A stretch of DNA of 64,000 nucleotides from Butyricimonas sp. Marseille-P3923 (lineage in GTDB: Bacteria > Bacteroidota > Bacteroidia > Bacteroidales > Marinifilaceae), in the NCBI RefSeq assembly GCF_900184685.1, contig NZ_FXXL01000007.1, positions 434,001-498,000 on the forward strand, written 5' to 3'. A program made the translations under genes and the position numbers. Below the pieces are notes generated by a model that searched no databases, was not told where the DNA came from, and saw only the letters and a program-made list of their open reading frames with translations. Shown here piece after piece: positions 49,888 to 59,080 of the stretch; position 1 is the stretch's first letter, and each line of letters opens with the position of its first letter.

Positions 49888-50262
49888 TCAAATGATTAGA
49901 AGGCAGAGCTCATGGAAATATCGCTTGGGTTGCGATATGAACACGTCACGTGTTCCCTTGTTGTCTGTCTTCGGGTTGAGAATTGGACATTCGTATTCGT
50001 CAGCGGTGATTCCGTCAAGCATGACTCGAACCCGACAAGGCAATTCCGATCTCCTCATGCTGACGAGCGTGTTCTGGAGTACCGGCATATCGTTGGGGTT
50101 CATGATATCAAAGGCTTCCGCCTTGGTGATAGAGTCATGTATTTCTGATATCTGACAAACGATGGCACCGCGTTGAGATTCAGTCATAACCAGTCCCATG
50201 GCAACATTCGTGAGTTGTGTTACCACCAAGATCAGAAGGCTATGTAATACGAATCTTATCAT
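49888..50262 (-). CDS. Hypothetical secreted protein
   Basis: A 124-residue protein with a likely signal peptide or N-terminal anchor (FVLHSLLILVVTQLTNVAMG) and a small domain with Cys in GAIVCQISEI, PCRVRVMLDG and DEYECPIL. The minus-strand -7 box TATATTTG (50279-50286) lies 16 bp upstream, which supports it over the plus-strand frames that overlap it. Family unknown. Confidence 0.6.
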   Translation of the reverse strand: MIRFVLHSLLILVVTQLTNVAMGLVMTESQRGAIVCQISEIHDSITKAEAFDIMNPNDMPVLQNTLVSMRRSELPCRVRVMLDGITADEYECPILNPKTDNKGTRDVFISQPKRYFHELCLLII

Positions 50263-50278
50263 ACTTAGTGTTTTGTTT

Positions 50279-50286
50279 CAAATATA
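50279..50286 (-). promoter_or_regulatory. -7 promoter box for the 49888-50262 gene
   Basis: On the minus strand TATATTTG, full match to TAnnTTTG, 16 bp before the ATG. Confidence 0.55.
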
Positions 50287-50455
50287 GCGAATCGATTCAA
50301 TAAATGCAACGTTTTCCGTGCTTTTTTTCTGCTATATACGTGAAAATAGGTATATTTACCACCTGAAAGTTCGTATTTTTCTTTATTGGGAAAGAAAATT
50401 AACATTTTAGTAATATTTCATTGACTTGGAGTAGGGGTTTTATTAAACAAATGAT

Positions 50456-50983
50456 ATGAATATGGAGATACGAGACGAGAGAGAACGTTTTTTATTGAGA
50501 GAATGGACGCTTGCCGATGTCGATTCTTTGGCTGAAAATATCAGTAATATTAATATATGGAATAACGTACGGGACGGTTTGCCTTATCCTTACACGAGGG
50601 AGGATGCCGGGACGTATATCCGTGTAACGATGGATAAACCGTACGTGCAGGATTTCGCTATCGTGGCGGATGGGAAAGCGGTGGGAGGAATCGGTTTCAT
50701 TCCCCTGTGTGACGTCGAACGATATAGCGCGGAACTGGGGTATTGGTTGAGTGAAGATTATTGGAATAAAGGAATCATGAGCGAGGCAATACGCCGGGTG
50801 GTGGATTATGTATTCCGGGAAACGGATATCATTCGTTTGTTTGCCACCGTTTACGAGTATAATCCGGCGTCCATGAAAGTACTGGAAAAGGCCGGGTTCA
50901 CGAAACAGGCAATACTGCGCAAAGCTGCCGTGAAGAACGGTAAAGTGATTGATATGCATTATTTTGATTTGGTGAAAGACTAA
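50456..50983 (+). CDS. GNAT acetyltransferase, RimJ/RimL type
   Basis: A 175-residue GNAT enzyme. FLLREWTLADVDSLAENISN start, DFAIVADGKAVGGIGFIPL (beta4 strand), AELGYWLSEDYWNKGIMSEA (AcCoA pyrophosphate loop, Q/RxxGxG/A variant) and YEYNPASMKVLEKAGF. It is the kind that acetylates N-termini of ribosomal proteins or small amines. A 3-bp gap to the epimerase gene suggests an operon of three. Confidence 0.9.
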   Translation: MNMEIRDERERFLLREWTLADVDSLAENISNINIWNNVRDGLPYPYTREDAGTYIRVTMDKPYVQDFAIVADGKAVGGIGFIPLCDVERYSAELGYWLSEDYWNKGIMSEAIRRVVDYVFRETDIIRLFATVYEYNPASMKVLEKAGFTKQAILRKAAVKNGKVIDMHYFDLVKD

Positions 50984-50986
50984 GGG

Positions 50987-51940
50987 ATGGGTAAAAGAAT
51001 CTTGATCACGGGTGCGGCGGGTAATTTGGGTAGTTTGCTTGCTTGTCGTTTGAAAGAAGAGGACGTATGCCTGCATCTTCTGACACATCGTAAAGATGTA
51101 CCTTCCGAGTTGAAAGAAAAAGAAAACATTACCGTATTCAAGGCTGATTTAGGAGAGCCGGGTACGTTGCCCGAGGCTTTGCAGGGAGTGGATGTGGTAG
51201 TACATTTCGCGGGAGTGCTTTTCAGGCATAACCCGGAGAAGTTTTTGTCAACCACGAATACCCGTTATTTCAATAATTTGTTGGATGTTGCGGTGGTACA
51301 AGGTGTGAAGCGGGTAATCTTAATCAGCTTTCCACACGTGGAGGGTGAAACGACTCCCGAACATCCGGCTGCGGGACGATTGGACGGGACTCCCGTGTCG
51401 GTTCACGCTATCACGAGGCTGGAAGAAGAAAAGTTACTGTTCGATTACGGTCGGAAGAATGGGATTGAGGCTGTTTCTTTATGCGTGGGCATGGTATACG
51501 GTCGGGGTATTCTGATGGTGGACGCCGCCCGTTGGTTTTCCCGGTACGCGTTACTGGGGGTATGGCAAAAGCCCACGTGGATACATCTGATTTCTACCGA
51601 AGATTTTCTTGAAGCAACACGGGCAGCTTGCATGAAGGAGGGTATTGAAGGAATATATCATATCGGTGACGATGGGGTACAGACTTTACAGGAGTTTTTG
51701 GATGAAGCCGCGAAACATTGGCACACGGTAAAACCGTGGCGAATGCCTTTATGGATGATAAACACGGCAGCCCGCTTTTTTGAACTTTGTTCCCGTCTGT
51801 TCGGGGTTAGAAGTCCGTTGACGGTTGATTTTATCAGAATAGGGCAGGTATCCTATTACGGGGATACCTCCCGGATGAAAGAGGAGTTGTTACCCCGGTT
51901 GAAGTATCGGGATTTTAGAGAAGGTATAGGGACATTGTAA
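50987..51940 (+). CDS. NAD(P)-dependent epimerase/dehydratase-like (extended SDR)
   Basis: A 317-residue extended SDR. Cofactor motif ILITGAAGNLGSLLACRLKE, DVVVHFAGVLFRHN and VCVGMVYGRGILM-type region. The usual YxxxK is not evident around the VHAITRLEEEKLLFDYG stretch, so it may be an atypical member or NmrA-like regulator. It lies between a GNAT gene and a lipoprotein gene in one direction with very short gaps. Substrate unknown. Confidence 0.82.
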   Translation: MGKRILITGAAGNLGSLLACRLKEEDVCLHLLTHRKDVPSELKEKENITVFKADLGEPGTLPEALQGVDVVVHFAGVLFRHNPEKFLSTTNTRYFNNLLDVAVVQGVKRVILISFPHVEGETTPEHPAAGRLDGTPVSVHAITRLEEEKLLFDYGRKNGIEAVSLCVGMVYGRGILMVDAARWFSRYALLGVWQKPTWIHLISTEDFLEATRAACMKEGIEGIYHIGDDGVQTLQEFLDEAAKHWHTVKPWRMPLWMINTAARFFELCSRLFGVRSPLTVDFIRIGQVSYYGDTSRMKEELLPRLKYRDFREGIGTL

Positions 51941-51954
51941 TATAATAAGGTAGT

Positions 51955-52584
51955 ATGAGGAATCGGATAGTTTTATTTGTTTTTGTCAGTATGATATTGG
52001 GGGCGTGCGCTACACCCCATTATATACACTTGTACGAGTCGCCGAAGTCATTGGACTTCAGCGAGGGGAAATGGTTGGTCACGAATTTGGACTCGAAGAT
52101 ACCGTACATGTACAGGGAGAGTTTGAATCGGGATTTATTGGCGTGTTTACAGAAATTAGGCGGAGATTCCGTGTATAGTATCGAGAATGTGAGATTCAAG
52201 TACATAAACCCGAGCAAGCTGACGTTCGAGTTGAATCCTCAAGTGCTGAAGATATTCAAGGAATCGACGGATTTCGATTACGTGGTGACGGCTACGGCAC
52301 GAAAGGTTCGGGACGAGGTTCCTGATCTGGTGTATCCCGGGAACTCGGTCTATTACCAGAAAAGCGAATCGGAGGTAAGCATCGCCGTGTATGATGTCGC
52401 TGACGGGGCTAGAATCTATTATCAACAGGTAATTGCTTCCGTTACCTTGGATCAAGGGGATGAAGAGGTCGTGTTTGCCCGTTCCGCCGGAACGTTGTTG
52501 CGTAATGCCATGAAAAAGGCTTTAAAGGATCTGAAAAAGAATGCACGGGTTATCCGTAAAAAAAACAATCACGCGACTCGTTGA
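51955..52584 (+). CDS. Hypothetical lipoprotein
   Basis: A 209-residue lipoprotein (lipobox GAC near residue 18: MILGACATPHYIHLY). The mature part is beta-rich with RESLNRDLLACLQKLGGDSV, FDYVVTATARKVRDEVPDLV and YDVADGARIYYQQVIASVTL, and ends in a Lys-rich tail. The pattern resembles periplasmic/OM lipoproteins with a BamC/LpoB-like alpha/beta core, but no family can be asserted. Last gene of the GNAT-epimerase-lipoprotein set. Confidence 0.72.
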   Translation: MRNRIVLFVFVSMILGACATPHYIHLYESPKSLDFSEGKWLVTNLDSKIPYMYRESLNRDLLACLQKLGGDSVYSIENVRFKYINPSKLTFELNPQVLKIFKESTDFDYVVTATARKVRDEVPDLVYPGNSVYYQKSESEVSIAVYDVADGARIYYQQVIASVTLDQGDEEVVFARSAGTLLRNAMKKALKDLKKNARVIRKKNNHATR

Positions 52585-52605
52585 GAATCGCGTGACTGTT
52601 TTTAT
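52565..52605. terminator. Terminator overlapping the lipoprotein stop codon
   Basis: TCACGCGA and TCGCGTGA arms around CTCGTTGAGA, then CTGTTTTTA on the plus strand. The left arm encodes the last residues of the lipoprotein (NHATR). It also separates the converging glyA. Confidence 0.75.
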
Positions 52606-52618
52606 ACGGGTACGATGA

Positions 52619-53899
52619 TTACCAAGCAAACATAGGTCTGTCGTTCATCATCGCGTTTACTTCTTTCTTCACTTGAGCGATAACAGCGGCATCGTCGATG
52701 TTACTCAATACTCTGTCGATCATATCCACTACGATAGGCATATGCTCCTCTTTCAAACCACGGGTAGTGATAGCCGGGGTACCCACGCGTAAACCTGACG
52801 TGGAGAACGGGGTACGGGTATCGAACGGAACCATGTTCTTGTTGATCGTGATGTCTGCCAATACCAACGTATTTTCAGCTTTCTTACCGGTTAATTCCGG
52901 GAATTTGGTTCTCAAGTCAATCAACATAGAGTGATTGTCAGTTCCGCCGGAAACAACTTTATAACCTTTTTCCACGAATGCTTTCGCCATAGCCTTGGCG
53001 TTAGCCAGCATTTGTTTAGCGTATTCGGTATAGCTGTCAGATAATGCCTCCCCGAAAGCAACGGCTTTGGCAGCGATCACGTGTTCAAGCGGTCCGCCCT
53101 GTTGTCCCGGGAACACGGCAAAGTTGATCACTTGTGACATCATTTTGATTTCTCCCTTCGGAGTCTTCAATCCCCAAGGATTCGGGAAGTCTTTCGGGAG
53201 AAGAATCATACCACCGCGCGGTCCGCGAAGCGTTTTGTGAGTGGTAGTTGTCACGATATGGCAATATTCCATCGGGTTGTTCAATAAACCTTTGGCAATC
53301 AATCCGGCAGGGTGTGACATATCGCACATTAACAAAGCACCTACTTTGTCAGCGATTTCACGCATACGTTTGTAATCCCAGTCACGAGAATAAGCGGATG
53401 CCCCGGATACGATCATTTTGGGTTTGTGCTCGATAGCCAATTTCTCCATTTCGTCGTAATCTACCATTCCGGTTTCTTCTTTCACGTGGTAAGCTACCGG
53501 GTGGTAGTTGATACCGGAAAGATTAACGGGTGATCCGTGTGAAAGGTGTCCGCCATGAGCCAAGTCAAGTCCCAAGAAGGTATCGCCCGGTTTCATGCAA
53601 GCGAAGAACACGGCAGCATTAGCTTGTGCCCCGGAGTGTGGTTGCACGTTAGCGAATTCGGCACCGAATAATTTGCAGGCACGGTCGATAGCCAATTGTT
53701 CCGTTTGGTCAACGATTTGGCAACCGCCATAGTAACGAGCTCCGGGATATCCCTCTGCATACTTGTTCGTCAAGCAAGAACCCATGGCTTGCATAACTTG
53801 TTCACTCACGAAGTTCTCGGAAGCGATCAATTCCAGTCCTTCTTTCTGGCGATGGCATTCCTTGTCAATCAGGTCGAAAATTTGAGTATCTCTTTCCAT
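52619..53899 (-). CDS. glyA: Serine hydroxymethyltransferase
   Basis: A 426-residue PLP enzyme converting serine and tetrahydrofolate to glycine and methylene-THF. Signatures: [55 protein letters not shown] and the PLP-Lys site [18 protein letters not shown]. Length is standard (415-430). It has its own promoter (-7 TAATTTTG at 53942-53949 minus, with TTTG at 53970-53973, spacing 20). Housekeeping, cytosolic. Confidence 0.98.
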   Translation of the reverse strand: MERDTQIFDLIDKECHRQKEGLELIASENFVSEQVMQAMGSCLTNKYAEGYPGARYYGGCQIVDQTEQLAIDRACKLFGAEFANVQPHSGAQANAAVFFACMKPGDTFLGLDLAHGGHLSHGSPVNLSGINYHPVAYHVKEETGMVDYDEMEKLAIEHKPKMIVSGASAYSRDWDYKRMREIADKVGALLMCDMSHPAGLIAKGLLNNPMEYCHIVTTTTHKTLRGPRGGMILLPKDFPNPWGLKTPKGEIKMMSQVINFAVFPGQQGGPLEHVIAAKAVAFGEALSDSYTEYAKQMLANAKAMAKAFVEKGYKVVSGGTDNHSMLIDLRTKFPELTGKKAENTLVLADITINKNMVPFDTRTPFSTSGLRVGTPAITTRGLKEEHMPIVVDMIDRVLSNIDDAAVIAQVKKEVNAMMNDRPMFAW

Positions 53900-53941
53900 T
53901 ATTTAGATTTTTAATAATATAGACGTTTATAAAATCTTGCC

Positions 53942-53973
53942 CAAAATTATACTAATTCGTTCGTCTAAGCAAA
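53942..53973 (-). promoter_or_regulatory. glyA promoter
   Basis: Minus strand: -33 TTTG (53970-53973), 20-bp spacer, -7 TAATTTTG (53942-53949), 42 bp before the ATG at 53899. Confidence 0.65.
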
Positions 53974-54026
53974 GTATTTCCCGACTTTTTTTCGTCCTCC
54001 CGCTTTTTAATTTTCAAAATTTTATT

Positions 54027-54034
54027 TATGTTTG
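54027..54034 (+). promoter_or_regulatory. -7 promoter box for the 54060 gene
   Basis: TATGTTTG matches TAnnTTTG, 25 bp before the ATG at 54060. Confidence 0.5.
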
Positions 54035-54059
54035 TTGTTGTATAAAAAAATGACTTGCT

Positions 54060-54554
54060 ATGGAAAATCCTTTTGAAACAGAAAAACCGGTAAGACCGAC
54101 CTTTCTGACAGTACTTTGTATTTTAACTTTTATTGGTAGTGGTTGGGGAACGGTATCCAACTTATTCAGTTTGGTTGCGTTTTCTCCCGAAGCGATAGTG
54201 GCGCAGATCCAACAGATAACAACAATGACAGGTACAGAAGGAGCTCCTTCGTGGATGTCTTCTTTCATGGGATCTTCCATTGAAATGTTGCAGACCACGA
54301 TTAAACACGCGATTCCGATTTATTCATTATTGACCTTGTTCGCTTTAATGAGTTTGAGCGGGGCTATTTTGATGTTTAACTTGAAAAGAACCGGATTCTA
54401 TTTGTATGCTTTCGCTCAAATAGCGCAATTGTTTGTATTGCCTATGTATTCCGGCTGGAATATGGTAGTTATGGCTTCAATGATCGTATCCGGCTTTTTC
54501 GCTTTATTATTTATAATCCTGTACGGGGTGAATTTGAGCAAAATGAGAAATTAG
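54060..54554 (+). CDS. Four-helix membrane protein, hypothetical
   Basis: A 164-residue inner-membrane protein. A short polar start (MENPFETEKPVRP) precedes four hydrophobic helices (FLTVLCILTFIGSGWGTV; IPIYSLLTLFALMSLSGAIL; LYAFAQIAQLFVLPM; MVVMASMIVSGFFALLFIIL), with a Met/Ser-rich loop between helices 1 and 2. This matches small DUF4064-like membrane proteins of Bacteroidota in shape only. Function unknown. Confidence 0.75.
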   Translation: MENPFETEKPVRPTFLTVLCILTFIGSGWGTVSNLFSLVAFSPEAIVAQIQQITTMTGTEGAPSWMSSFMGSSIEMLQTTIKHAIPIYSLLTLFALMSLSGAILMFNLKRTGFYLYAFAQIAQLFVLPMYSGWNMVVMASMIVSGFFALLFIILYGVNLSKMRN

Positions 54555-54860
54555 TGATTGTTTATAGTCGCCTTCGGCGAATTGCAGGTTGCTTTTCTTG
54601 TGTTTAAGACTGTATTTTAACTCATCCTCTGTTTATAGAGGAGGTGGCTGCGAAGCAGACGGAGGAGTTTCTTTAGAAATGGAGTTTTGGCACACGTGCT
54701 CTTTCTTTCTTTTCCCCGTGTTTGTCGGCTCTTATCTTCTGACTACCTATTGACTAAGTCCTGACCAAGTCCTGTATAGACAGGAGTTAGTCAGGACTTA
54801 CTCAGAACCTAGTCAGGACTTGGTCGCCATGATATACGGAGAAGAGCGGGTGTATTACCC
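54555..54860. repeat. Repeat-rich spacer before the IS3 element (families D, E and an AAGTCCTGAC inverted repeat)
   Basis: Contents in order: an inverted family D fragment (GCCTTCGGCGAATTGCAGGT, 54569-54592); a short family E copy (CTGTTTATAGAGGAGGTGGC..., 54620-54668) with the TGCGAAGCAGACG tail; then an inverted repeat made of AAGTCCTGAC/GTCAGGACTT units (54756-54765, 54767-54774, 54789-54800, 54811-54823). The spacer ends with a directly repeated TGTATTACCC decamer at 54851-54870. No gene is seen. Confidence 0.65.
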
Positions 54861-54903
54861 TGTATTACCCTGAAAAAAGTTTACTGTAAACCATAGTAAA
54901 CCA

Positions 54904-55332
54904 ATGTCAGAATTAGCAAAAATTATCAAACATCGTCATTTCCCCGTTCGGGTAAAATTGTCGGCAGTTCGTGATCGTTTGATCGAGGAACTAGATTACG
55001 CGGAGGTTTTAAGCAAGTATGATGTCAGTTCTTCTACCTTCCATGGATGGTTGACTAAATATAAACCCCGAGTGCTGTCGGAAGCAAGTTATAAACGCTT
55101 ATCTTTACCAGTGCATGATCCTAAAACTTTATTATCAATGACAGACAAGGAAGTTCAAGAACTGGAACACTTACGCGAGGAGTTAGAGAAACAAAAGGTA
55201 CTTGTAGAAGCTTACGAGCTGATGCTTGAGTTAGCTAAAGACCGTCTTCACGTGGATGTAAAAAAAAACCACGAGGAGATGTTATTAGCGGGATTAGTGA
55301 CCGCCAAAAAGCTCGGGAGGGCAAAGCGATGA
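54904..55332 (+). CDS. IS3-family OrfA (HTH/leucine-zipper subunit)
   Basis: A 142-residue protein. The N-terminal helix-turn-helix (LDYAEVLSKYDVSSSTFHGW) recognises the IS ends. A coiled coil (KEVQELEHLREELEKQKVLV) is the OrfA leucine zipper. It overlaps OrfB by ATGA (55329-55332). An A9 run at 55260-55268 lies within its 3' part; slipping -1 there enters an open frame leading into OrfB. Confidence 0.92.
   Translation: MSELAKIIKHRHFPVRVKLSAVRDRLIEELDYAEVLSKYDVSSSTFHGWLTKYKPRVLSEASYKRLSLPVHDPKTLLSMTDKEVQELEHLREELEKQKVLVEAYELMLELAKDRLHVDVKKNHEEMLLAGLVTAKKLGRAKR
55260..55268 (+). promoter_or_regulatory. Candidate -1 programmed-frameshift site of the IS3 element
   Basis: Nine consecutive A. 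In the OrfA frame it reads GTA AAA AAA AAC. In the -1 frame the codons from 55260 to OrfB's ATG at 55329 contain no stop, so an OrfAB fusion transposase is possible. Confidence 0.65.
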
Positions 55333-56165
55333 CAGCATACCTGTGCAACTCGCTAGGTTACAGCAAGCAGGCTTATTACAAGAGCCTTCGCTCGAGTAAC
55401 GACGAGGAAGAACGTGAACGTTACGTTCTTTCCATTGTTGAAGAGATCCGTCGTGATTTGCCTCGTTTGGGGGTTCTGAAGTTGTGGCGGATGCTAACGG
55501 GTAACGGTTTGATGGTTGGTCGTGATTGGCTTTCCCGTTTGCTTCACCGGCATGACTTGATGGTAAAAATGAAGAAGTATCGCGTCATTACCACGGATTC
55601 CCGCGCGTGGCGTCACCAGTACCCGAACCTGGTGAAAGGCTCTCGAGTCGAGCGCTCTAACCAAGTATGGGTTAGCGATATCACTTACCTGTCGACGGGC
55701 AAAGGTTTTGTTTACCTTTCCCTGGTGACGGACGCTTACTCGAGGCGGATCATGGGCTGGGATGTACACCCGACTCTGGATTCGTCTGGTCCGGTCAAAG
55801 CCTTGTACCATGCCCTAGAGACCGGAGAACACGGCTCTTTCAAGGACTTGATCCATCATTCTGACAGGGGCGGTCAATATTGTTCGGCCTTGTACACGGG
55901 GATATTGAAATTGCACGGGATACGTGTCAGCGTGACCCAGGACGGCTCTCCATACGATAACGCTATCGCCGAGAGGGTGAACGGGATTTTAAAGAGAGAA
56001 TGGTTGAACGATATCCCGTTGAAGGATATTCATGACGCCAGGAAACACGTCAAGAGGGTGATTGAAATATACAACAAGAAAAGACCACACCTGGCCGTTT
56101 GTTGTCAAGTGCCGGAGCAAGCCTACAAGGACAAAATGAAAAAATTTGCCAGGGTAATGTTTTGA
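55329..56165 (+). CDS. IS3-family transposase OrfB (DDE)
   Basis: A 278-residue integrase-core protein. HTH_21-like N-terminus (VEEIRRDLPRLGVLKLWRML), then the rve core with catalytic Asp in WVSDITYLSTGKG, Asp in LIHHSDRGGQYCSALY and Glu in NAIAERVNGILKREWL. The DDE triad is intact, as is the family C-terminal YNKKRPH. Probably active when fused to OrfA. Confidence 0.95.
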   Translation: MTAYLCNSLGYSKQAYYKSLRSSNDEEERERYVLSIVEEIRRDLPRLGVLKLWRMLTGNGLMVGRDWLSRLLHRHDLMVKMKKYRVITTDSRAWRHQYPNLVKGSRVERSNQVWVSDITYLSTGKGFVYLSLVTDAYSRRIMGWDVHPTLDSSGPVKALYHALETGEHGSFKDLIHHSDRGGQYCSALYTGILKLHGIRVSVTQDGSPYDNAIAERVNGILKREWLNDIPLKDIHDARKHVKRVIEIYNKKRPHLAVCCQVPEQAYKDKMKKFARVMF

Positions 56166-56175
56166 GCCGGGCGAT

Positions 56176-56213
56176 TTTTCCTTCTCCCGGGGAATTCCCC
56201 GGGAGAAGGAAAA
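56176..56213. terminator. Perfect 38-bp palindrome inside the IS, after the transposase stop
   Basis: Centred between 56194 and 56195 (core CCCGGGGAATTCCCCGGG) with no mismatch over 19 bp per arm. On the plus strand the right arm ends in A, so it is not a classical T-tailed terminator. It may block transcripts from outside or protect the mRNA end. Confidence 0.7.
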
Positions 56214-56366
56214 GAAAGTAAACCTTTGATAGGAAGTATCATTTATTTAAAGTAAACTTGTAACAGTAGATTACAACAATACTACATTTTTTAATTTATT
56301 GAATATCAAATCGAGTAAACCAATTTCAGGAAACTACAGGGAGATAAGCGTGGGAGAGGGGAAAAG

Positions 56367-56404
56367 AAAAACAGACCGGAATGTAAAGAGTCCGGTCTGT
56401 TTTT
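56367..56404. terminator. Bidirectional terminator after nqrF
   Basis: A 14-bp perfect stem (56367-56380/56391-56404) with A-run and T-run outside, 25 bp beyond the nqrF stop. Ends the nqr transcript on the minus strand. Confidence 0.85.
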
Positions 56405-56429
56405 CTTTTTATGATTGAAGGAATTTGGT

Positions 56430-57698
56430 TTATCCTCCGAAGTTGTCGTACATCACGTTTTCATCGGGTACACCCAAATCGTACAACATTTTGGTTACGG
56501 CTGCGATCATCATCGGGGGGCCGCAGAGATAATACTCGATGTCTTCCGGGTTCTCGTGGTTTTTCAAGTAGGTTTCATAGATTACCTGATGCACGAATCC
56601 CGGCGTGTAAGCTACTCCGGCTGCATCAGCCACGGGGTCCGGTTTATCCAGAGCCAGCGTCCAATGGAAGTTAGGGTTCTCTGCTTGAATCTTGTTGAAT
56701 TCATCCACGTAGGGAGCCTCTTGCAGGGCACGAGCACCGTAGAAGAAACTTACTTTACGATCCGTGTGCATCGTGTGGAACAAGTTGAAGATATGCGAAC
56801 GCATCGGAGCCATACCGGCACCACCACCGATGAACATCATCTCGTTGTTGGTATCTCTCAGGAAGAATTCCCCGTAAGGGCCGGAAATGTTTACTTTATC
56901 TCCCGGTTTACGCGTGAAGATAAAAGAAGAACAGATACCGGGGTTCACGTTGGCAAATCCACCTATAGCTTTATCAAACGGGGGAGTCGCAATACGGATA
57001 TTCAACATGATAATGTTGCCTTCTGCCGGAGAGTTAGCCATGGAATACGCGCGGTAAGTCGGTTCCGGGTTATGCATTTTCAGATCGAACATCTTCATAC
57101 GTTCCCAGTCAGCCTTGTATTTCTCGTCAATATCCATGTCTTTGAAATCCACGTCAAGGGCGGGTACGTCAATTTGTATATATCCACCCGATTTGAATTT
57201 CAAGTTTTCGCCTTCCGGTAATTTTACCACAAATTCTTTCAAGAATGTGGAAATATTTCTATTGGAAACCACTTCACATTCCCATTTCTTGATACCGAGT
57301 ACTTCTTCCGGAACGCTCATCTCGATGTTTTCCTTCACTTTTACCTGACAAGCCAGACGCCAGTTATCGTGCTGTTGTTTGTACGAGAAGAACCCTGTTT
57401 CGGTCGGGAGTATAGACCCCGCGCCTGATTCTACCTGACAACGGCACATACCGCAAGAACCTTTTCCACCACAAGCGGAGGGAAGGAATATCTTGTTGTT
57501 CCCGAGTGTGGCAAGAAGCGTGGAGCCGGGCTCGGTAACTAATTCTTTTTCGCCTTGGTTGATGCTGACTTTCACTTCTCCCTTGGGGGTAAGTTTAGCT
57601 TTCGCGAACAAAAGCATACCCACGAGAAGCAGTGTCACGATGAGAAACACCACGATCCCCGACAGGACAATTGTTGTATTTATTGCTAATAAAATCAT
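56430..57698 (-). CDS. nqrF: Na+-translocating NADH:quinone reductase subunit F
   Basis: A 422-residue NADH-oxidising subunit of the Na+-NQR. One N-terminal helix (VVFLIVTLLLVGMLLF-type), a [2Fe-2S] ferredoxin domain with PSACGGKGSCGMCRC, then the FNR-like module: FAD site RAYSMANSPAEGN and NADH site FIGGGAGMAPMRSHIF. The C-terminus (DENVMYDNFGG) is standard. Last gene of the operon; terminator follows. Confidence 0.97.
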   Translation of the reverse strand: MILLAINTTIVLSGIVVFLIVTLLLVGMLLFAKAKLTPKGEVKVSINQGEKELVTEPGSTLLATLGNNKIFLPSACGGKGSCGMCRCQVESGAGSILPTETGFFSYKQQHDNWRLACQVKVKENIEMSVPEEVLGIKKWECEVVSNRNISTFLKEFVVKLPEGENLKFKSGGYIQIDVPALDVDFKDMDIDEKYKADWERMKMFDLKMHNPEPTYRAYSMANSPAEGNIIMLNIRIATPPFDKAIGGFANVNPGICSSFIFTRKPGDKVNISGPYGEFFLRDTNNEMMFIGGGAGMAPMRSHIFNLFHTMHTDRKVSFFYGARALQEAPYVDEFNKIQAENPNFHWTLALDKPDPVADAAGVAYTPGFVHQVIYETYLKNHENPEDIEYYLCGPPMMIAAVTKMLYDLGVPDENVMYDNFGG

Positions 57699-57705
57699 CT
57701 TATTT

Positions 57706-57788
57706 TGTATTTATGATTTACGATTTACGATTCTTGATTTGCTGAGATGAAATAATCTGAAATCAAAAATCATAAATCAAAAATTATC
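57706..57788. repeat. Family C repeat between nqrE and nqrF
   Basis: TTTATGATTTACGATTTACG on one side and AATCATAAATCAAAAAT on the other form an imperfect inverted repeat of TTTATGAT-type units filling the 90-bp gap. Confidence 0.7.
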
Positions 57789-58412
57789 TTACAGGTTAAT
57801 ACCCAAGAAACTCATGAATGAAATAGCCATCAATCCGGTCACGATAAAGGTAATACCGATACCTCTAAGCGGGGCGGGGATGTTGGAATATTTCAGTTTC
57901 TCGCGTATGGCGGCGATACCCACGATAGCGAGCAACCAACCGATACCTGAACCTAAACCGAATGCCGTGGCCTCACCGATATTCGCGTATCCTCTCTCTT
58001 GCATGAACAAGGAAGCACCCATGATGGCACAGTTCACCGCGATCAACGGGAGGAAGATACCCAATTGGTTGTAAAGCGCGGGAGTGAATTTCTCCACGAC
58101 CATTTCAACCAATTGCACGATAGCGGCGATGACCGCGATAAACATGATGAAACTCAAGAAGCTCAAGTCTATGTTAGCGGCAGCTTGTTCTCCCAATAAC
58201 CACGCTAAAGCTCCTTTTTGTAACACGAAATTATCGAGCAGGTAATTTACCGGAACGGTAATCAATAGCACGAATACAACGGCAATACCCAATCCGAACG
58301 ATGTTTTCACGGTCTTCGATACGGCAAGGTATGAACACATACCCAAGAAGTAGGCGAAGATCATGTTATCGATAAATACAGACCGGACAAATATATTTAA
58401 TAGATTTTCCAT
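57789..58412 (-). CDS. nqrE: Na+-NQR subunit E
   Basis: A 207-residue six-helix subunit. Family stretches: [60 protein letters not shown]. The conserved Cys in GMCSYLA and NCAIMG helps hold the intramembrane [2Fe-2S] with NqrD. It starts 23 bp after nqrD. Confidence 0.97.
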   Translation of the reverse strand: MENLLNIFVRSVFIDNMIFAYFLGMCSYLAVSKTVKTSFGLGIAVVFVLLITVPVNYLLDNFVLQKGALAWLLGEQAAANIDLSFLSFIMFIAVIAAIVQLVEMVVEKFTPALYNQLGIFLPLIAVNCAIMGASLFMQERGYANIGEATAFGLGSGIGWLLAIVGIAAIREKLKYSNIPAPLRGIGITFIVTGLMAISFMSFLGINL

Positions 58413-58435
58413 ATTCTATTTTTCTTTTTAGTTCA

Positions 58436-59080
58436 CTATTTCTGTTCTATCAACTCTTTGTTCCTTGAGCGTTGAACCCAAATGATCAATCCTACGAGCA
58501 TCAAAGCCATCGGGGGGAGGATCATCAACCCGTTGTTCTGGTATCCCCAATCGTAGAATATCTGGGGGATAACTTTAAAACCGAACAGAGTTCCGGAACC
58601 CAGTAATTCACGGAAGAAGCCCACGATCACAAGTACCAGACCGTATCCCAAACCGTTGCCGATACCGTCAAGCAGAGAGGGCCACGGTTTGTTTGCTAAC
58701 GCGAAAGCCTCGATACGTCCCATGATAATACAGTTCGTGATGATCAAGCCGACGAATACGGATAGTTGTTTACTAACCTCGTAAGCGAACGCTTTTAAAA
58801 CTTGGTCTACCATAATTACCAAAGCGGCAACTACCACCAATTGCACGATAATACGAATACGTGTCGGTATGGTGTTCCGTAGCAACGAAAGGATCACGTT
58901 AGCGAATGCCGTTACTGCCGTTACCGAAAGAGCCATCACGATGGCGGGTTCCAATTTTGCCGTCACGGCGAGAGCAGAACATATACCCAACACTTGCACG
59001 AGTACCGGGTTATCCTTGTTCAACGGACCGAGTAATAATCCCCGGTTCTTGGCTGAAAATAATGTTTCTTTATCGCTCAT
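58436..59080 (-). CDS. nqrD: Na+-NQR subunit D
   Basis: A 214-residue six-helix subunit. [20 protein letters not shown] and [20 protein letters not shown] carry the cluster Cys; [20 protein letters not shown] is typical. ATG 59078-59080 overlaps the last base of nqrC's stop (TAATG), so the longer upstream frame is not used. Confidence 0.97.
   Translation of the reverse strand: MSDKETLFSAKNRGLLLGPLNKDNPVLVQVLGICSALAVTAKLEPAIVMALSVTAVTAFANVILSLLRNTIPTRIRIIVQLVVVAALVIMVDQVLKAFAYEVSKQLSVFVGLIITNCIIMGRIEAFALANKPWPSLLDGIGNGLGYGLVLVIVGFFRELLGSGTLFGFKVIPQIFYDWGYQNNGLMILPPMALMLVGLIIWVQRSRNKELIEQK

Larger units (their letters stand above)
54861..56275 (+). mobile_element. IS3-family insertion sequence, apparently intact
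   Basis: About 1415 bp. The left end (TGTATTACCCTGAAAAAAGT...) and the right end read inward (TGTAATCTACTGTTACAAGT...) match at about 22 of 31 positions, with the shared core AAGTTTACT. It contains OrfA and OrfB in the classic overlapping arrangement, with an A9 slippery run. Ends are inferred from the inverted repeats. I cannot see a clear target-site duplication; the decamer TGTATTACCC is directly duplicated at the left border (54851-54860 and 54861-54870). Confidence 0.85.

Noticed and set aside
49835-50155. Plus-strand frames opposite the 49888-50262 gene
   Set aside because: The minus-strand frame has a signal peptide and a correctly spaced promoter; the plus-strand text is Arg/Ser-rich shadow.
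54851-54870. The TGTATTACCC direct duplication as the target-site duplication of the IS
   Set aside because: It is present only at the left border; the right flank after 56275 has no matching copy.
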